From contig JABLUY010000017.1 of the NCBI GenBank assembly GCA_013306675.1, positions 1 to 64,000 of the forward strand: a stretch of 64,000 nt of DNA, read 5' to 3'. This document shows positions 20,064 to 28,957 of this stretch, piece by piece. The position numbers were made by a program, and so were the translations under genes. Numbering within the stretch: the first letter of the stretch is position 1; every line of letters begins with the position of its first letter. Source of the DNA: Thraustochytrium sp. TN22 (Eukaryota; Sar; Bigyra; Thraustochytrida; Thraustochytriidae). Below the pieces are notes generated by a model that ran no database searches, had not been told where the DNA came from, and saw only the letters and a list, made by a program, of their open reading frames with translations.

Positions 20064-20324
20064 CGCCTCTTGCGCCTTGCCAGAGACATAACGAAGGGCG
20101 GAGGACTCACGCGCGCGGGCTGCAGCGCACGCTGCGTGGCGGGCGCGCAGCGCGGGCAGAGGCGTGGGCGCGGGGGGGAGGGAGGTCGTGTTAGGCTCAA
20201 GCCCTGCGGTTGGCCCTGGCGCGCTCGTAGCCGGTCAGGCAAGAGACCGGAGGGAGCCCTGGACGCACGTGGTCGTTAGGTTGACGCCAAGCCGAAGACC
20301 TCGCTCAAGACACGCCTGGATGAC

Positions 20325-22550
20325 ATGGCGCGCACTCCAAGCATCTGCGTGGTGACCTCGGATGCTGGGCTCAGCCCGGACAAGGTCTTAGAGCCTGCCG
20401 GAGCACAGGCGTCGCCACCGGCGTCACGGTGCACGTGCGAGTTGGCGTGGTGCCAAGCGAAAGACGGTATCTTCCGCACGAGCCAGATCTACAGGAAACG
20501 ACGTTTTCGCGGGGTGGTCTCGAAGAACGCGGAGACGGACTCTGACAAGCAGGATCAGCGTGCGCGAGACCGAATCTTCACCAAGCTGCGGCCGAAGTCT
20601 CAAGCCGAGCTGTCGCCCAACACGAGGGCGCGATTCCGGTGGCACCACTTCCGCCCAGAGTCCTTTCGCTTCGACGAGAAGAAGGGCGACTGGGTTTTGA
20701 AGACGAGCTCGATCACTCAGGTGATAGCGATGGAGACCATGATGACACCGCCACCAACTCGCGAACCAGCCGTGTGGAACTCGAGCAGGTGGGTTCTTCA
20801 ACACGAGAGTGCCACGCCGACTTCAACGGCGGAGCGAAGACTCGCGAGTCAAGTTGCGTCTCCGGAACGCAAGGCTCTTGGGCGCCGCGCTCATTCGGCC
20901 GCTCGTGCAGCCGAAAGTGATCGGGAGCACGCGCAGCAGCAGCTGGAGAAGAAGAGAAAGGCCGAGACTGCCCTCGCGCTGCGACGAGCAACGGAGGCCG
21001 AGGCGAAGCTGTCACGCCAAGTTCACGAAGCTAGCGTCGCAGAGTCTAGAATCAGGGCAAACTCGGAGCTGACAGTGGCGGCTTCTGTATCCCGCCAGAT
21101 GCTGAAATTCAAGGAGATGATGAAGGCGAGGAATGCTGCCAAGGGTTCTCAGCGTTCGGCAGAAAAGGCCACCTTCGACGCGATCGTCCTGGACCTGAAA
21201 GCCGACAAGGCAAAGCTTAAAGCCGACAAGGCAAAGCTAGAGCACGACAAGGCGAAGCTGCAGGCCGACAAGGCGAAGCTGCAGGCCGACAAGGCGAAGC
21301 TGGAGGCCGACATGGCCTTGTTTCAGTCGATGTTAGCTTGCGCCGACACCGAGAAAGAGAAGATCAGGGCGAGCACGGTTGATGCCGAGGCACGGATCAA
21401 AGCTCTGCAGACGGAACTCTCCCACTCAAAGGCGGCCAACGAAGAGAACGAGCAGGTGATCAAGATTCTCAGTGCGACTCGCACTGAGGCAGACCCTCTT
21501 CGGTGGAACGTGTTCAAGTCAACACGGCGCTTCGCCGACAAGATCAAGTTCTATACTGGGGTGTCAAGTGTCAAATGCTTCGAAAAATTGGTTTCGCTCG
21601 CTCGCGTCGCTGGTGGAGACGACGCCCTGCAGCGCCCTGCAAGCACCGCGGCCTGGAAGGCTTTCAAGGAGGGCAATAGGGACTTAAAGCCCCAGTACGT
21701 GAGCACCAGAATGACGTCCAAGTCCGCCTCAACCAGCGCGTCGTGCCGGAGTAGCGCAGCCCGCCTCGTGCTCGAAGATCGCCTTCTCATGACGCTGATG
21801 ATCCTGCGCCTGAACCTGAGCCAGGTAGTAATCGGATCGCTGTTCGGCGTGAACCAGGGCACAGTCTCGCGCAACTTCGAGTTCGGGATCCAGACGCTGT
21901 ACGAGGTCTTCAGCCATGGCTTGGAGACACCTGACTCAGAGATGCTGAAAGCGTCCTGCCCCGACAAGGTCAAGAAAAAGTTCGGGAATCACATGATCAG
22001 CTGGCTCCTCGACGCGACGGAGCTCGAGATTCAGGTCCCCGATAACCCTCTAGCGCAGAGTGCGACCTGGAGCGAGTATAAGTCGCGCAACACTGCGAAG
22101 CTGCTCTTAGGTTTGACTCCTAGCGGCTACGTTGGTTGGGCTTCCCAGGCCTACCCGGGCAGGATCTCCGATCCTGTGATCACGGAGCGCTCGGGGTTCT
22201 ACTCGGAGTGTGTGCACCCAACTCAAACCATCATGGCGGACAAGGGCTTCATGTTGCATGCGCCGCTGGCCAGCCGTGGTGCGCAGCTCTACGTTCCGCC
22301 CAAGCGATTCAAGGGTCAAAAGGTGCTGTCTCAAAGCGAGGCAAACGATACCCGCAAGATTGCCAACTTTCGCATTCACGTGGAGCGAGCAATTAACCGT
22401 GTCAAGGACTTCCATTGGCTCACGAGTAAGGTTGCACTCCACCAAGCTGACCTGATTACACCTGCCTTCAAGGTCGCTTGCTACATCACTGCACTATGCG
22501 GCCCTCCAATCACCGCACCTTCAAACACCGCATCAAGCGGAAAAAAATGA
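20325..22550 (+). CDS. Harbinger-type DDE transposase with THAP-like finger and coiled coil
   Basis: A 741-residue protein predicted to cut and join the element's ends in the nucleus. Residues about 36-115 look like a THAP zinc finger (C-x4-C near residue 39, then WHHFRPESF), but the usual C-x2-H near the end reads R-x2-H, so one ligand may be missing or supplied elsewhere. A long charged coiled coil follows (about 195-400), including about five heptads of the form KADKAKL (residues about 292-330, nt 21198-21312). A helix-turn-helix-like segment (LNLSQVVIGSLFGVNQGTVSR) precedes the catalytic core. Candidate DDE residues are Asp563 (LLDATE), Asp639 (MADKGF) and Glu687 (HVERAI), with family-typical motifs such as YPGRISD between them. 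The ATG at 20325 is the first in frame; an upstream exon cannot be excluded. The stop is four bases from the convergent SWIM gene's stop. Confidence 0.9.
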   Translation: MARTPSICVVTSDAGLSPDKVLEPAGAQASPPASRCTCELAWCQAKDGIFRTSQIYRKRRFRGVVSKNAETDSDKQDQRARDRIFTKLRPKSQAELSPNTRARFRWHHFRPESFRFDEKKGDWVLKTSSITQVIAMETMMTPPPTREPAVWNSSRWVLQHESATPTSTAERRLASQVASPERKALGRRAHSAARAAESDREHAQQQLEKKRKAETALALRRATEAEAKLSRQVHEASVAESRIRANSELTVAASVSRQMLKFKEMMKARNAAKGSQRSAEKATFDAIVLDLKADKAKLKADKAKLEHDKAKLQADKAKLQADKAKLEADMALFQSMLACADTEKEKIRASTVDAEARIKALQTELSHSKAANEENEQVIKILSATRTEADPLRWNVFKSTRRFADKIKFYTGVSSVKCFEKLVSLARVAGGDDALQRPASTAAWKAFKEGNRDLKPQYVSTRMTSKSASTSASCRSSAARLVLEDRLLMTLMILRLNLSQVVIGSLFGVNQGTVSRNFEFGIQTLYEVFSHGLETPDSEMLKASCPDKVKKKFGNHMISWLLDATELEIQVPDNPLAQSATWSEYKSRNTAKLLLGLTPSGYVGWASQAYPGRISDPVITERSGFYSECVHPTQTIMADKGFMLHAPLASRGAQLYVPPKRFKGQKVLSQSEANDTRKIANFRIHVERAINRVKDFHWLTSKVALHQADLITPAFKVACYITALCGPPITAPSNTASSGKK

Positions 22551-22553
22551 TCT

Positions 22554-23756
22554 TTACCACATGTCAGGACTCTCGTCAGAGTGCTCGTCGAAGATGGGAT
22601 CGAGGGCCAACTCGGTGGATTCGTCGATGGGGAGCTGGTCGAGGCCGGTTCTGCGTAGCTCCGCAGCAGCACGGTCCTTCCAGAAATTCTTGGACACGAA
22701 ACCGTTCAGCACCGGCGTAAACATTTGCGAGGCGGCAGACTCCCCACCTGGGCATGTCTCTGCGCCCGCCGCGATGCACTCAGCTAATGCTTTCACGTAG
22801 TTGCTGTTGCGGCCCCTCTCGGCGATGTCGCGCAGTGTTGCAGCATGGACCTCGGGAGGAAACGGGTTGTACTCGAGTCGGCCAAGAGTGTTCTGCCGGC
22901 AGACGGGTTCGCCGTATCGCCTTTTCTTCGCACGAGGGGTTCGCTGGGCTCGCTCGAAGATGAGGTAGGCGAGGGGGTTATTTACCAGGTCCTCGTCTGC
23001 CTCTTGCCTCGGCCGGTTCCACTCGCACCTCCTGTCGGTGGCAGGGCCGTCTTCACAATGGTCACGTTTGAGGTTTTGGACGGCCTGCAGCAGTGCGCTC
23101 ACATGCACACAGCCGCTGTCGGCACGCGCCGCGGGACACTCGCACATTTGGTCCTTGATCTTGGTGATGACCGGGGGCCGGTTGTTTGGGCGCCACTGGA
23201 CCTCGCATTTGGCGTAGACCTGATACACGCCGTTGACCATTGACCTCGGGCAGAGAAGCCTGAGCCAGCAGGTGTCAGGGAAGCGATCGCCATTGCTCGG
23301 GTAGTAGGCGCCGAATCCGCGCAGGTGTGTGCGGAAGCAGATGCGCTTGTAGCCCTTCTCAAGCACCCCGTCCTTCGTGCATACGTCCTTGAAGTGCGCT
23401 TGCAAGACCGTCTCGGAGACAACTGGCGCGCGCTCTTGCATCTCACCGATGTTCGAGATCCAGTCCTCATTCTGAATGCCCTTGAGCATCGAGCTGACCT
23501 CGGCGTTGTCGATGAGTGGGAGCTCGTGGGTTCTGCGCCCGTTATTGCGCAAGATTTGGAGAGCGCTCAGGACTTCTGGGCAGCGTAAGTTGGTGAGCGC
23601 TTTGTGCTCCTTGCGTGCCTCCTCCTCAACGCGCAGCTGCGTTCGAACATCAGCGTGGAGCTCAGCCACCTTTCTGTTGCCCGGAGACTGACCGCGAGTG
23701 CGAAGTCAGCGAGCCAGCTGCGCTTGCTTGGCCGTATCTACCTCGCTTTCAGCCAT
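22554..23756 (-). CDS. SWIM zinc-finger protein of the transposon (two exons predicted)
   Basis: The main exon is 22554-23669. It contains the SWIM signature C-x-C-x8-C-x-H (CECPA...GCVH, about residue 180), a module that binds DNA or protein and is common in transposon proteins. The frame has no ATG at its start: it opens after a stop and first offers GTG. A small first exon at 23742-23756 (ATG GCT GAA AGC GAG), a GT-AG intron of 72 nt (23670-23741) and phase-0 joining give MAESEVAELHADV and a 376-residue product. This intron is my prediction; its size fits other introns in the window. The first ATG overlaps the end of the nuclease gene by eight bases (ATGGCTGA). Alternatives are initiation at an internal Met (about residue 66), or splicing of this exon onto the nuclease transcript to give a fusion. 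The remainder shows no domain that I recognise; no YqaJ nuclease motif is evident. Confidence 0.75.
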
Positions 23757-25050
23757 CTTGGCCCTCGGTGAGATCGACAGTCTCAAAGCCATCCTGGGGT
23801 TGCACTTTGGTGACCCCGTCACCCACGTCGTGTTGCTTGGACGCACGGCCGTCGCACTCACACGTCCCGCGGAGGCCGTTGCACTCGCAGTCACACGTCT
23901 CGCGGAGGCCGTTGCACTCACACCTCTCGCGGAGGCAACGTAGCCCCAGCGCGATGAGGTCAACGTGATCCCTGTCAAAGCCTGTCTTGCCGACGAGCGC
24001 CGACACGTCGGTCTCGGCCAGCACGTCCAAATCCAGCGAGTCGACCTTTCCCGAGGCGAGGAAGAGCCCAACGCCAGCGAGAAGACCGCCCTTTGCCGTC
24101 TTCATCTGCAAGCAGACTTCCTCCTTCAGCGCCCGGGGCCAACCCATGTGCGCGATGAGCTTGCCGGCGAGCTTCTCGGGCTTGAGCCACTCCGTTACGT
24201 CCACCTGCTCATCAAGAAGCTTGTCGAGGACGCGGAGCGCCGTCAAAGGCCCAACGCCCCTGATGTCGTGGTAGTCAGTCTTGACGAGCAGTGCGTACGC
24301 CAAGCACACGGCAGCCGCCGCAACCTGGGGCTCGCAGTCTTTCTCATCTGCGAGCTCGTCGATGATGTGTCCAAGGTCACGTTGACACGCTTCCCCGGAC
24401 TCTTCGTCCAGAGGCGCTGTAGGTCCGGCAGGCTCGAAGAGGGTTCCCATGCCGGCATGCCAGTCTCCAGAAGGTACGACGAGGAGGTTGCCTCCTTCGT
24501 GCACGAGCATGTCCGAGTCGACCGAGATGATGTATTGAATGGTCTGTTCGCGAAGCATCGCCACGAGAGTGTGGTCTGCCTCGTAAGGCGCCACCACGTA
24601 CGCGAATCCACCCTCGCGCAGCCGCCGAATGACAGCATAGACGAGCTCACGCGAGACGCCGGCGTTGACCTTGGAGAGCTTCTCCAAAAGATCGGGAGGA
24701 GGCTCTTCACCCTTTGCAGCGTGCTCCTGAAGCTGACTTGCTAGGGCGTCGGCCTTGTCCTTGCGCTTCTTGCTTCTCGCCGAGTTTGTACGACACTTCA
24801 TCGGAGTTGGCGCCCCATCAAAGGCAACGATGGGCCTCGCACCCATTCTTTTGAGCTCCGTGAGCCGACTGACAAAGCTCTCCACGGTCTTGGTGAAGTT
24901 CTTCTTCGTGATGTCCTCGTGCATGACACTCACGTACATGTGGAGCCAGACAGAGGCGTCCACGCCGACGTCCTTGTCGGACAAGAGCTCGCAGAGCTTG
25001 ACCTCGCGCGACTTGGATGCCAGAAGCCGCCGAAGGCCAGTAACGCCCAT
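23749..25050 (-). CDS. XPG/FEN1/EXO1-family nuclease carried by the transposon
   Basis: A 433-residue structure-specific 5'-nuclease. The XPG N region starts MGVTGLRRLL and contains Asp31 (VGVDAS) and Asp78 (AFDGAP). The XPG I region has Glu157 and Asp159 (APYEAD) and Asp178 and Asp180 (SVDSDM). Asp259 (KTDYHDIRGVG) leads into the helix-hairpin-helix. All the metal-binding acidic positions expected of FEN1/EXO1 are therefore present. The APYEAD box and spacing resemble EXO1 more than FEN1, and there is no obvious PCNA-binding box. The C terminus has a Cys-rich double repeat (C-E-C-N-G-L-R units; DNA repeats of 27-33 bp at 23860-23935) that might bind metal. Lying inside the inverted repeats and next to the SWIM gene, it is inferred to process element ends, excision gaps or recombination intermediates. 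Confidence 0.9.
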   Translation of the reverse strand: MGVTGLRRLLASKSREVKLCELLSDKDVGVDASVWLHMYVSVMHEDITKKNFTKTVESFVSRLTELKRMGARPIVAFDGAPTPMKCRTNSARSKKRKDKADALASQLQEHAAKGEEPPPDLLEKLSKVNAGVSRELVYAVIRRLREGGFAYVVAPYEADHTLVAMLREQTIQYIISVDSDMLVHEGGNLLVVPSGDWHAGMGTLFEPAGPTAPLDEESGEACQRDLGHIIDELADEKDCEPQVAAAAVCLAYALLVKTDYHDIRGVGPLTALRVLDKLLDEQVDVTEWLKPEKLAGKLIAHMGWPRALKEEVCLQMKTAKGGLLAGVGLFLASGKVDSLDLDVLAETDVSALVGKTGFDRDHVDLIALGLRCLRERCECNGLRETCDCECNGLRGTCECDGRASKQHDVGDGVTKVQPQDGFETVDLTEGQDG

Positions 25051-25213
25051 CCTGGCTGAGAAGCAAGAGGCGCGAACGCAGGCGCGCTGCCCAGCTCTCC
25101 CGGCCCACCCCTGCCGCGCTGCCGCCTTGCTCCGCGCCTCCGCGTCAGCGTCCGCCGCGGCGACTCGAGGCTACAGTTATGTTGGCTCGCGCGTCGCTCG
25201 CGCTGCTCAGAGC

Positions 25214-25225
25214 CTGAAGCGCCAC
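25214..25225 (-). repeat. Right subterminal inverted repeat
   Basis: CTGAAGCGCCAC, the complement of the 12-mer at 20052-20063. Confidence 0.7.
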
Positions 25226-25320
25226 GCGAGAGGTGAACAAAAAAAGGAAAATGCGTTGCGGAAGCCGCAAAGGGGTAGCGGACGAGTCTCCTCGGCGCTC
25301 CCTCCTTGGCGCGGAGGGCG

Positions 25321-25336
25321 GCGCATCTCATCTATT
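25321..25336 (-). repeat. Right terminal inverted repeat of the transposon
   Basis: GCGCATCTCATCTATT, the perfect complement of 19953-19968. The bases beyond (TGTCTTACGG) show no similarity to the left flank other than the possible TA/AT duplication. Confidence 0.88.
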
Positions 25337-27341
25337 GTCTTACGGATAGCGAGCCAAAGCAGAACCACGTGGAGGGTTCCGCCAAGTCCGCCACCTTGCT
25401 CGATCGGGGAACAAACGTGGGCGCGAGCTCAATCAACTTGCGAACTTCGCCACCTCTGCCAGAGAGGTCGAGCAAGTCCGAGCGCCGTCGATCAGTGGCA
25501 GATCCGACGCCAAAGGCCATCAAAGGCCATGCCGAGCGGAATCGATCAGCTTCGTCGCTCTTGCCCCTGGTTCGACCCCGCCGGCTCGGAATCCGACGTG
25601 ACGCAGCCTGGCATCTGGACCGTCGGCGCGCCGCCTGACACGGTCCCCATGTGCAGCGCTGGGTTGCCCACCGTGCGTGCGTTCGTGCCGGCGTCCGACG
25701 CGCCCGTCAGCCGCCGCCAGCCCTCTAGCGCGCGTGGAGAGTGCAAGCCAAAGGGCTCTCGCAAGCAGGCGGGCGGGCGAGCGAGCGAGCGAGCGAGCGA
25801 GCGAGCGAGCGAGCGAGCGAGCGAGCGATCACGAGAGCGAGATGGAGCGAGCCATCGCGCGCGGTGAGTCAGCGGGACACACAGCGAGGGTCGCGGTCCG
25901 ACGCGACCGCCTGGTCCGGCCTGCGGCGGCCAGTGGACACTGGACTGCCAGTGGCAGTGGAGCAGCCGGATCAAACGTCAACACGAGAGAGACGCGGCAC
26001 CCGAGGACACCGATGCGTGAGCCAAGATCTTGCCACGGTGACGGCTCGGCCCAGGCTGCGGCTGGGCTCAGCCTGGCAGGCTGCAAGTGTCAGGCAGCTC
26101 TCTAGCTAGCTACTAGCCAGTTAGCTCTAGCTAGTAGCTAGTCTACAGCTAGCTAGCCAGGCACTGCAAGGCTGGAGCGCGAACAGATCGCACGGACCGG
26201 GCACGCTCAGGCTCAAGATCAGCTCTGTCGCCGCCTGGGGTGGCTTTGGACCGGCGCGCACATCACGGTGCATCTGGCTGGCGCGAAAAGCCTGATTTTC
26301 GTATCGTACGGTGGCGCCGACGACCGCTACGGTAGGCTCGGGAATCGAGGGCCGGGAAGCGACAGGAGCTCACCCGAGCCGAAGAGATACAAGAAGTGAG
26401 CTCAAAGGAGCGCAAAAGAGGCTTCAGAGCGATCACGTGCGGCGGCGGCACGGTCGCAGCGTGGCCGCCATGAGCCGAGACGCGCGAGACGCGAGGCGCG
26501 AGGCGCGCATGCTGCAGACATTTGGACTCCTGCACCTCCCGCGAAGCGCGTGCGGCGGCCCCGCGCGCGACGGGTCGGTTCGCGGGCGGCCCCAAGTTGC
26601 AGTTGCCAAGCCATGGCCGTACGTCCCCACGACGCCTGAGATCGGCTGGCGTGCTCGCCTCGCGTGCGACCCGGTCGCTGGCAGTAGTAGTCCGCTCCGG
26701 GATGGGCTTGGCCGGCGCAGGACTCAGCTGTACGTGGCTTGCAACGAACGACTCGGAGCGTGCAGCAAGAGCGAGCTTCGTCTGTGTAGGTAGGCACATC
26801 GACGATCGGAATTCTGCTATTCTCTGGCGGCGCTGCAGAGGAGGCGAGCGTCACTCTGCCTCTACGGTCATGAGCATTGCCTGCGTGCGGCGCGAATGCG
26901 CGATAAAAGGTTGGAAACCTTGGAAACACACGAGTGCGAGCGCAGGCGTGCGTGATCAGTCACTGACTTTGTGTGCATGGGACGGAGTCCGAGTCTGGCA
27001 GGTGCCCTTGCGTAGCCGAGCGGGTGAGGTGCGCCTGCAACTCACTCTCAAGCGCATGCGGATGAGCCTGGCGGCGCAACGCAAGTGGTTATGTGATCCA
27101 GACCAGCCATCAGCTCGAAAAGCCACCTCATGAAAGGATGCAGAAGAGAAGGTGGCCGAAAGGGAGCAAGCCATCATCATCCTGTCGAGAGACTGCGCTG
27201 AGCTACAGATCCTTTGCAAAGCAAGCGACCTTGTGCAGCTGCTGGCGGACATGTCGTGTCAACGACCGAAAGGAGCGTGGTCACATTGCTCTTGACGAAG
27301 ACTAGGCTACTGGTACTACTGCACCACCACCCAAAAAAAAC
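25337..27341. other. Gene-poor 2-kb region with simple repeats
   Basis: No convincing gene. A (GAGC)n microsatellite occupies about 25783-25829, and a cluster of CTAG/GCTAGC palindromes lies at 26101-26158. The remaining open frames are short, Arg-rich and unlike proteins. Confidence 0.6.
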
Positions 27342-27718
27342 ATGGGGCATGCATGCATCAGGACCCTCATCTGATCGTTGGGATGCTCTCGAGGCGCATA
27401 GTTGAGGTGGAGAACTCGGACTCGGACTTGGACTCCATCGGCCCGGACTCCGACGCTCTGCGACCTGCAGAGCGCGTTGCCAAGAAGCGCTCACGCAGCG
27501 CAGCGCGGCAAGACGCGGCACGGCTGGGCTATGGGGCATGCATGCATCAGGACCCTCATCGGATCGTGGGGATGTTCTCAAGGCGCATAGTTGAGATGGA
27601 GAACTCGGACTCGGACTCGGGCTCCACCGGCCCTGGCTCCGACGCTCTGCGACCTGCAGAGCTCGTTGCCAAGAAGCGCTTGCGCAGTGCGGCGCGGAGG
27701 ACGCGGCACCGCTGGGTT
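27342..27718. repeat. 189-bp tandem duplication upstream of the sirtuin gene
   Basis: Two copies (27342-27530 and about 27531-27718), each beginning ATGGGGCATGCATGCATCAGG and about 90% alike. The period of 189 is a multiple of three, so reading frames continue through both. Each copy carries a GGACTCGGACTCGGAC-type microsatellite. The second copy abuts a CAG run at 27728-27760 and the sirtuin start region. The repeat may be 5' UTR or promoter; protein coding within it is not supported. Confidence 0.88.
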
Positions 27719-27726
27719 GCGTGCTC

Positions 27727-27760
<34 letters not shown>

Positions 27761-27827
27761 GCGGCAGCAGCTGGCGGCAGCTGGCAGCAGCTGGCGCAGC
27801 GTCTGCTTGTTCTTGGCGGGCAGCAAG

Positions 27828-28766
27828 ATGAGCTTCGTGCCGCCGACGACGCAGCGGCGGCTGGGCGCGGAGGCGCTGGAGCGGCTGGTGGAGCTCATGG
27901 GGCGGCGACGCACGTGCGTGGTGAGCGGCGCTGGCGTGTCGACGGAAAGCGGCATCCCGGACTACAGGTCGCCAGAGGGCTCGTACAGCCGCGGGCACAA
28001 GCCCATGACGCACCAGGAGTTCATCAAATCGGCGGCGCGGCGCAAGCGGTATTGGGCGCGCGCGGTGGTGGCGCAAAAGCACTTCCGCGACGCGCGGCCG
28101 AACGCGAGCCATCGCGCGCTGGCGGCCCTGGAACACGGCGGACTCGTGTCGCAGGTAGTGACGCAGAACGTGGACCGCCTGCACACCAAGGCCGGGTCGA
28201 ACAATGTGCTGGAGCTGCACGGGCACGGCAGCGGCGTGCACTGCTTGAGCTGCGGCGCGGAGTCTTCGCGGCATGAGTATCAGGACAATCTGTTCGAGAT
28301 GAACAATACGTGGTTTCGCACGCACCTCAACCCGGAGGACATCCCGGACATCCGCGCGGACGGCGACGCGCACCTGGACGTGACGGACTATGACGACTTT
28401 TACGTGCCGAGCTGCGTACAGTGCGGCGGCGTCATCATGCCTACGATCGTCTTCTTCGGCGGCACGGTGCCAGCGGCAGTCAAGGCGGCGTCCTTTGATG
28501 CGGTGCGCGACGCGGACAGCCTGTTGGTCGTTGGCTCGAGCGTGACGGTGTGGTCGAGCTACCGGCTGTGCAAGGCGGCCAAGGACCAGGGCAAGCCCTT
28601 GGGCATCATCAATGTGGGCGACACACGCGCCGACCCGATCGCCGACTTCAAGGTGGACCACGTCACGTGCAGCACGGCGCTCACGGAGGTGGCCGAGGCG
28701 CTGGTCGGGCCTGAGGCGTCTTGGCAGGCCCGTGCGGATGGCGTGCCGCTCGCCTTTGCGCGCTGA
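27828..28766 (+). CDS. Class II sirtuin (SIRT4-like NAD+-dependent deacylase)
   Basis: A 312-residue protein with the NAD-binding motif GAGVSTESGIPDYR (residues 34-47), TQNVDRLH, the catalytic His in LELHGH, two zinc-binding Cys pairs (CLSC and CVQC) and the late GSSVTVWSSYRL motif. The start MSFVPPTTQRR resembles the FVPP start of the mature SIRT4 domain, a mitochondrial enzyme acting on acyl-lysine or as an ADP-ribosyltransferase. The same frame stays open upstream for 79 codons through a poly-Gln (CAG) run and a basic segment; there is no ATG at its beginning, so 27828 is chosen, though a spliced targeting presequence is possible. It is convergent with the gene at 28958. Confidence 0.92.
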   Translation: MSFVPPTTQRRLGAEALERLVELMGRRRTCVVSGAGVSTESGIPDYRSPEGSYSRGHKPMTHQEFIKSAARRKRYWARAVVAQKHFRDARPNASHRALAALEHGGLVSQVVTQNVDRLHTKAGSNNVLELHGHGSGVHCLSCGAESSRHEYQDNLFEMNNTWFRTHLNPEDIPDIRADGDAHLDVTDYDDFYVPSCVQCGGVIMPTIVFFGGTVPAAVKAASFDAVRDADSLLVVGSSVTVWSSYRLCKAAKDQGKPLGIINVGDTRADPIADFKVDHVTCSTALTEVAEALVGPEASWQARADGVPLAFAR

Positions 28767-28957
28767 GTAAGCGAGCAAGCGAGAGATGCCGGCCACGGTG
28801 TCATGCAATATTTCTTTCCCGTTGCTGGCTCTTTCTTCTTCGCCCGTCAGGGCCTCGTAGTAGTAGTGTAGTACGTGGTAGACCATGAACTCTCCCTCCT
28901 CTCCTCCTGGTCGCTCTGTCTCTGTGTGTCTCTCGTCGCCTGACTGTGAGGTGGAGA

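Larger units (their letters stand above)
19953..25336. mobile_element. Three-gene Harbinger-like DNA transposon, apparently complete (about 5.4 kb)
   Basis: The element is bounded by a perfect 16-bp inverted repeat: AATAGATGAGATGCGC at 19953-19968 and its complement at 25321-25336. A second perfect inverted 12-mer, GTGGCGCTTCAG, lies at 20052-20063 and complementary at 25214-25225, so it is subterminal by about 100 bp on both sides. Inside are a DDE transposase (+), a SWIM-finger protein (-) and an XPG/EXO1-type nuclease (-), and nothing that looks host-derived. The target duplication is probably the dinucleotide TA (or AT): the ends are palindromic at the edge, so the exact boundary is ambiguous by a few bases. 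The open frames are uninterrupted, which suggests a recent insertion. Family placement rests on the transposase's DDE_Tnp_4-type core and THAP-like finger; ISL2EU-type relatives within the Harbinger supergroup are the closest match that I can name. Confidence 0.88.

Noticed and set aside
22554-23669. A YqaJ nuclease domain in the SWIM protein
   Set aside because: Only the SWIM finger could be recognised; no YqaJ-like catalytic pattern was found by eye.
25337-25867. Extension of the transposon or a fourth gene to the right of 25336
   Set aside because: The inverted repeat ends at 25336, and the frame beyond it is a GAGC microsatellite translation.
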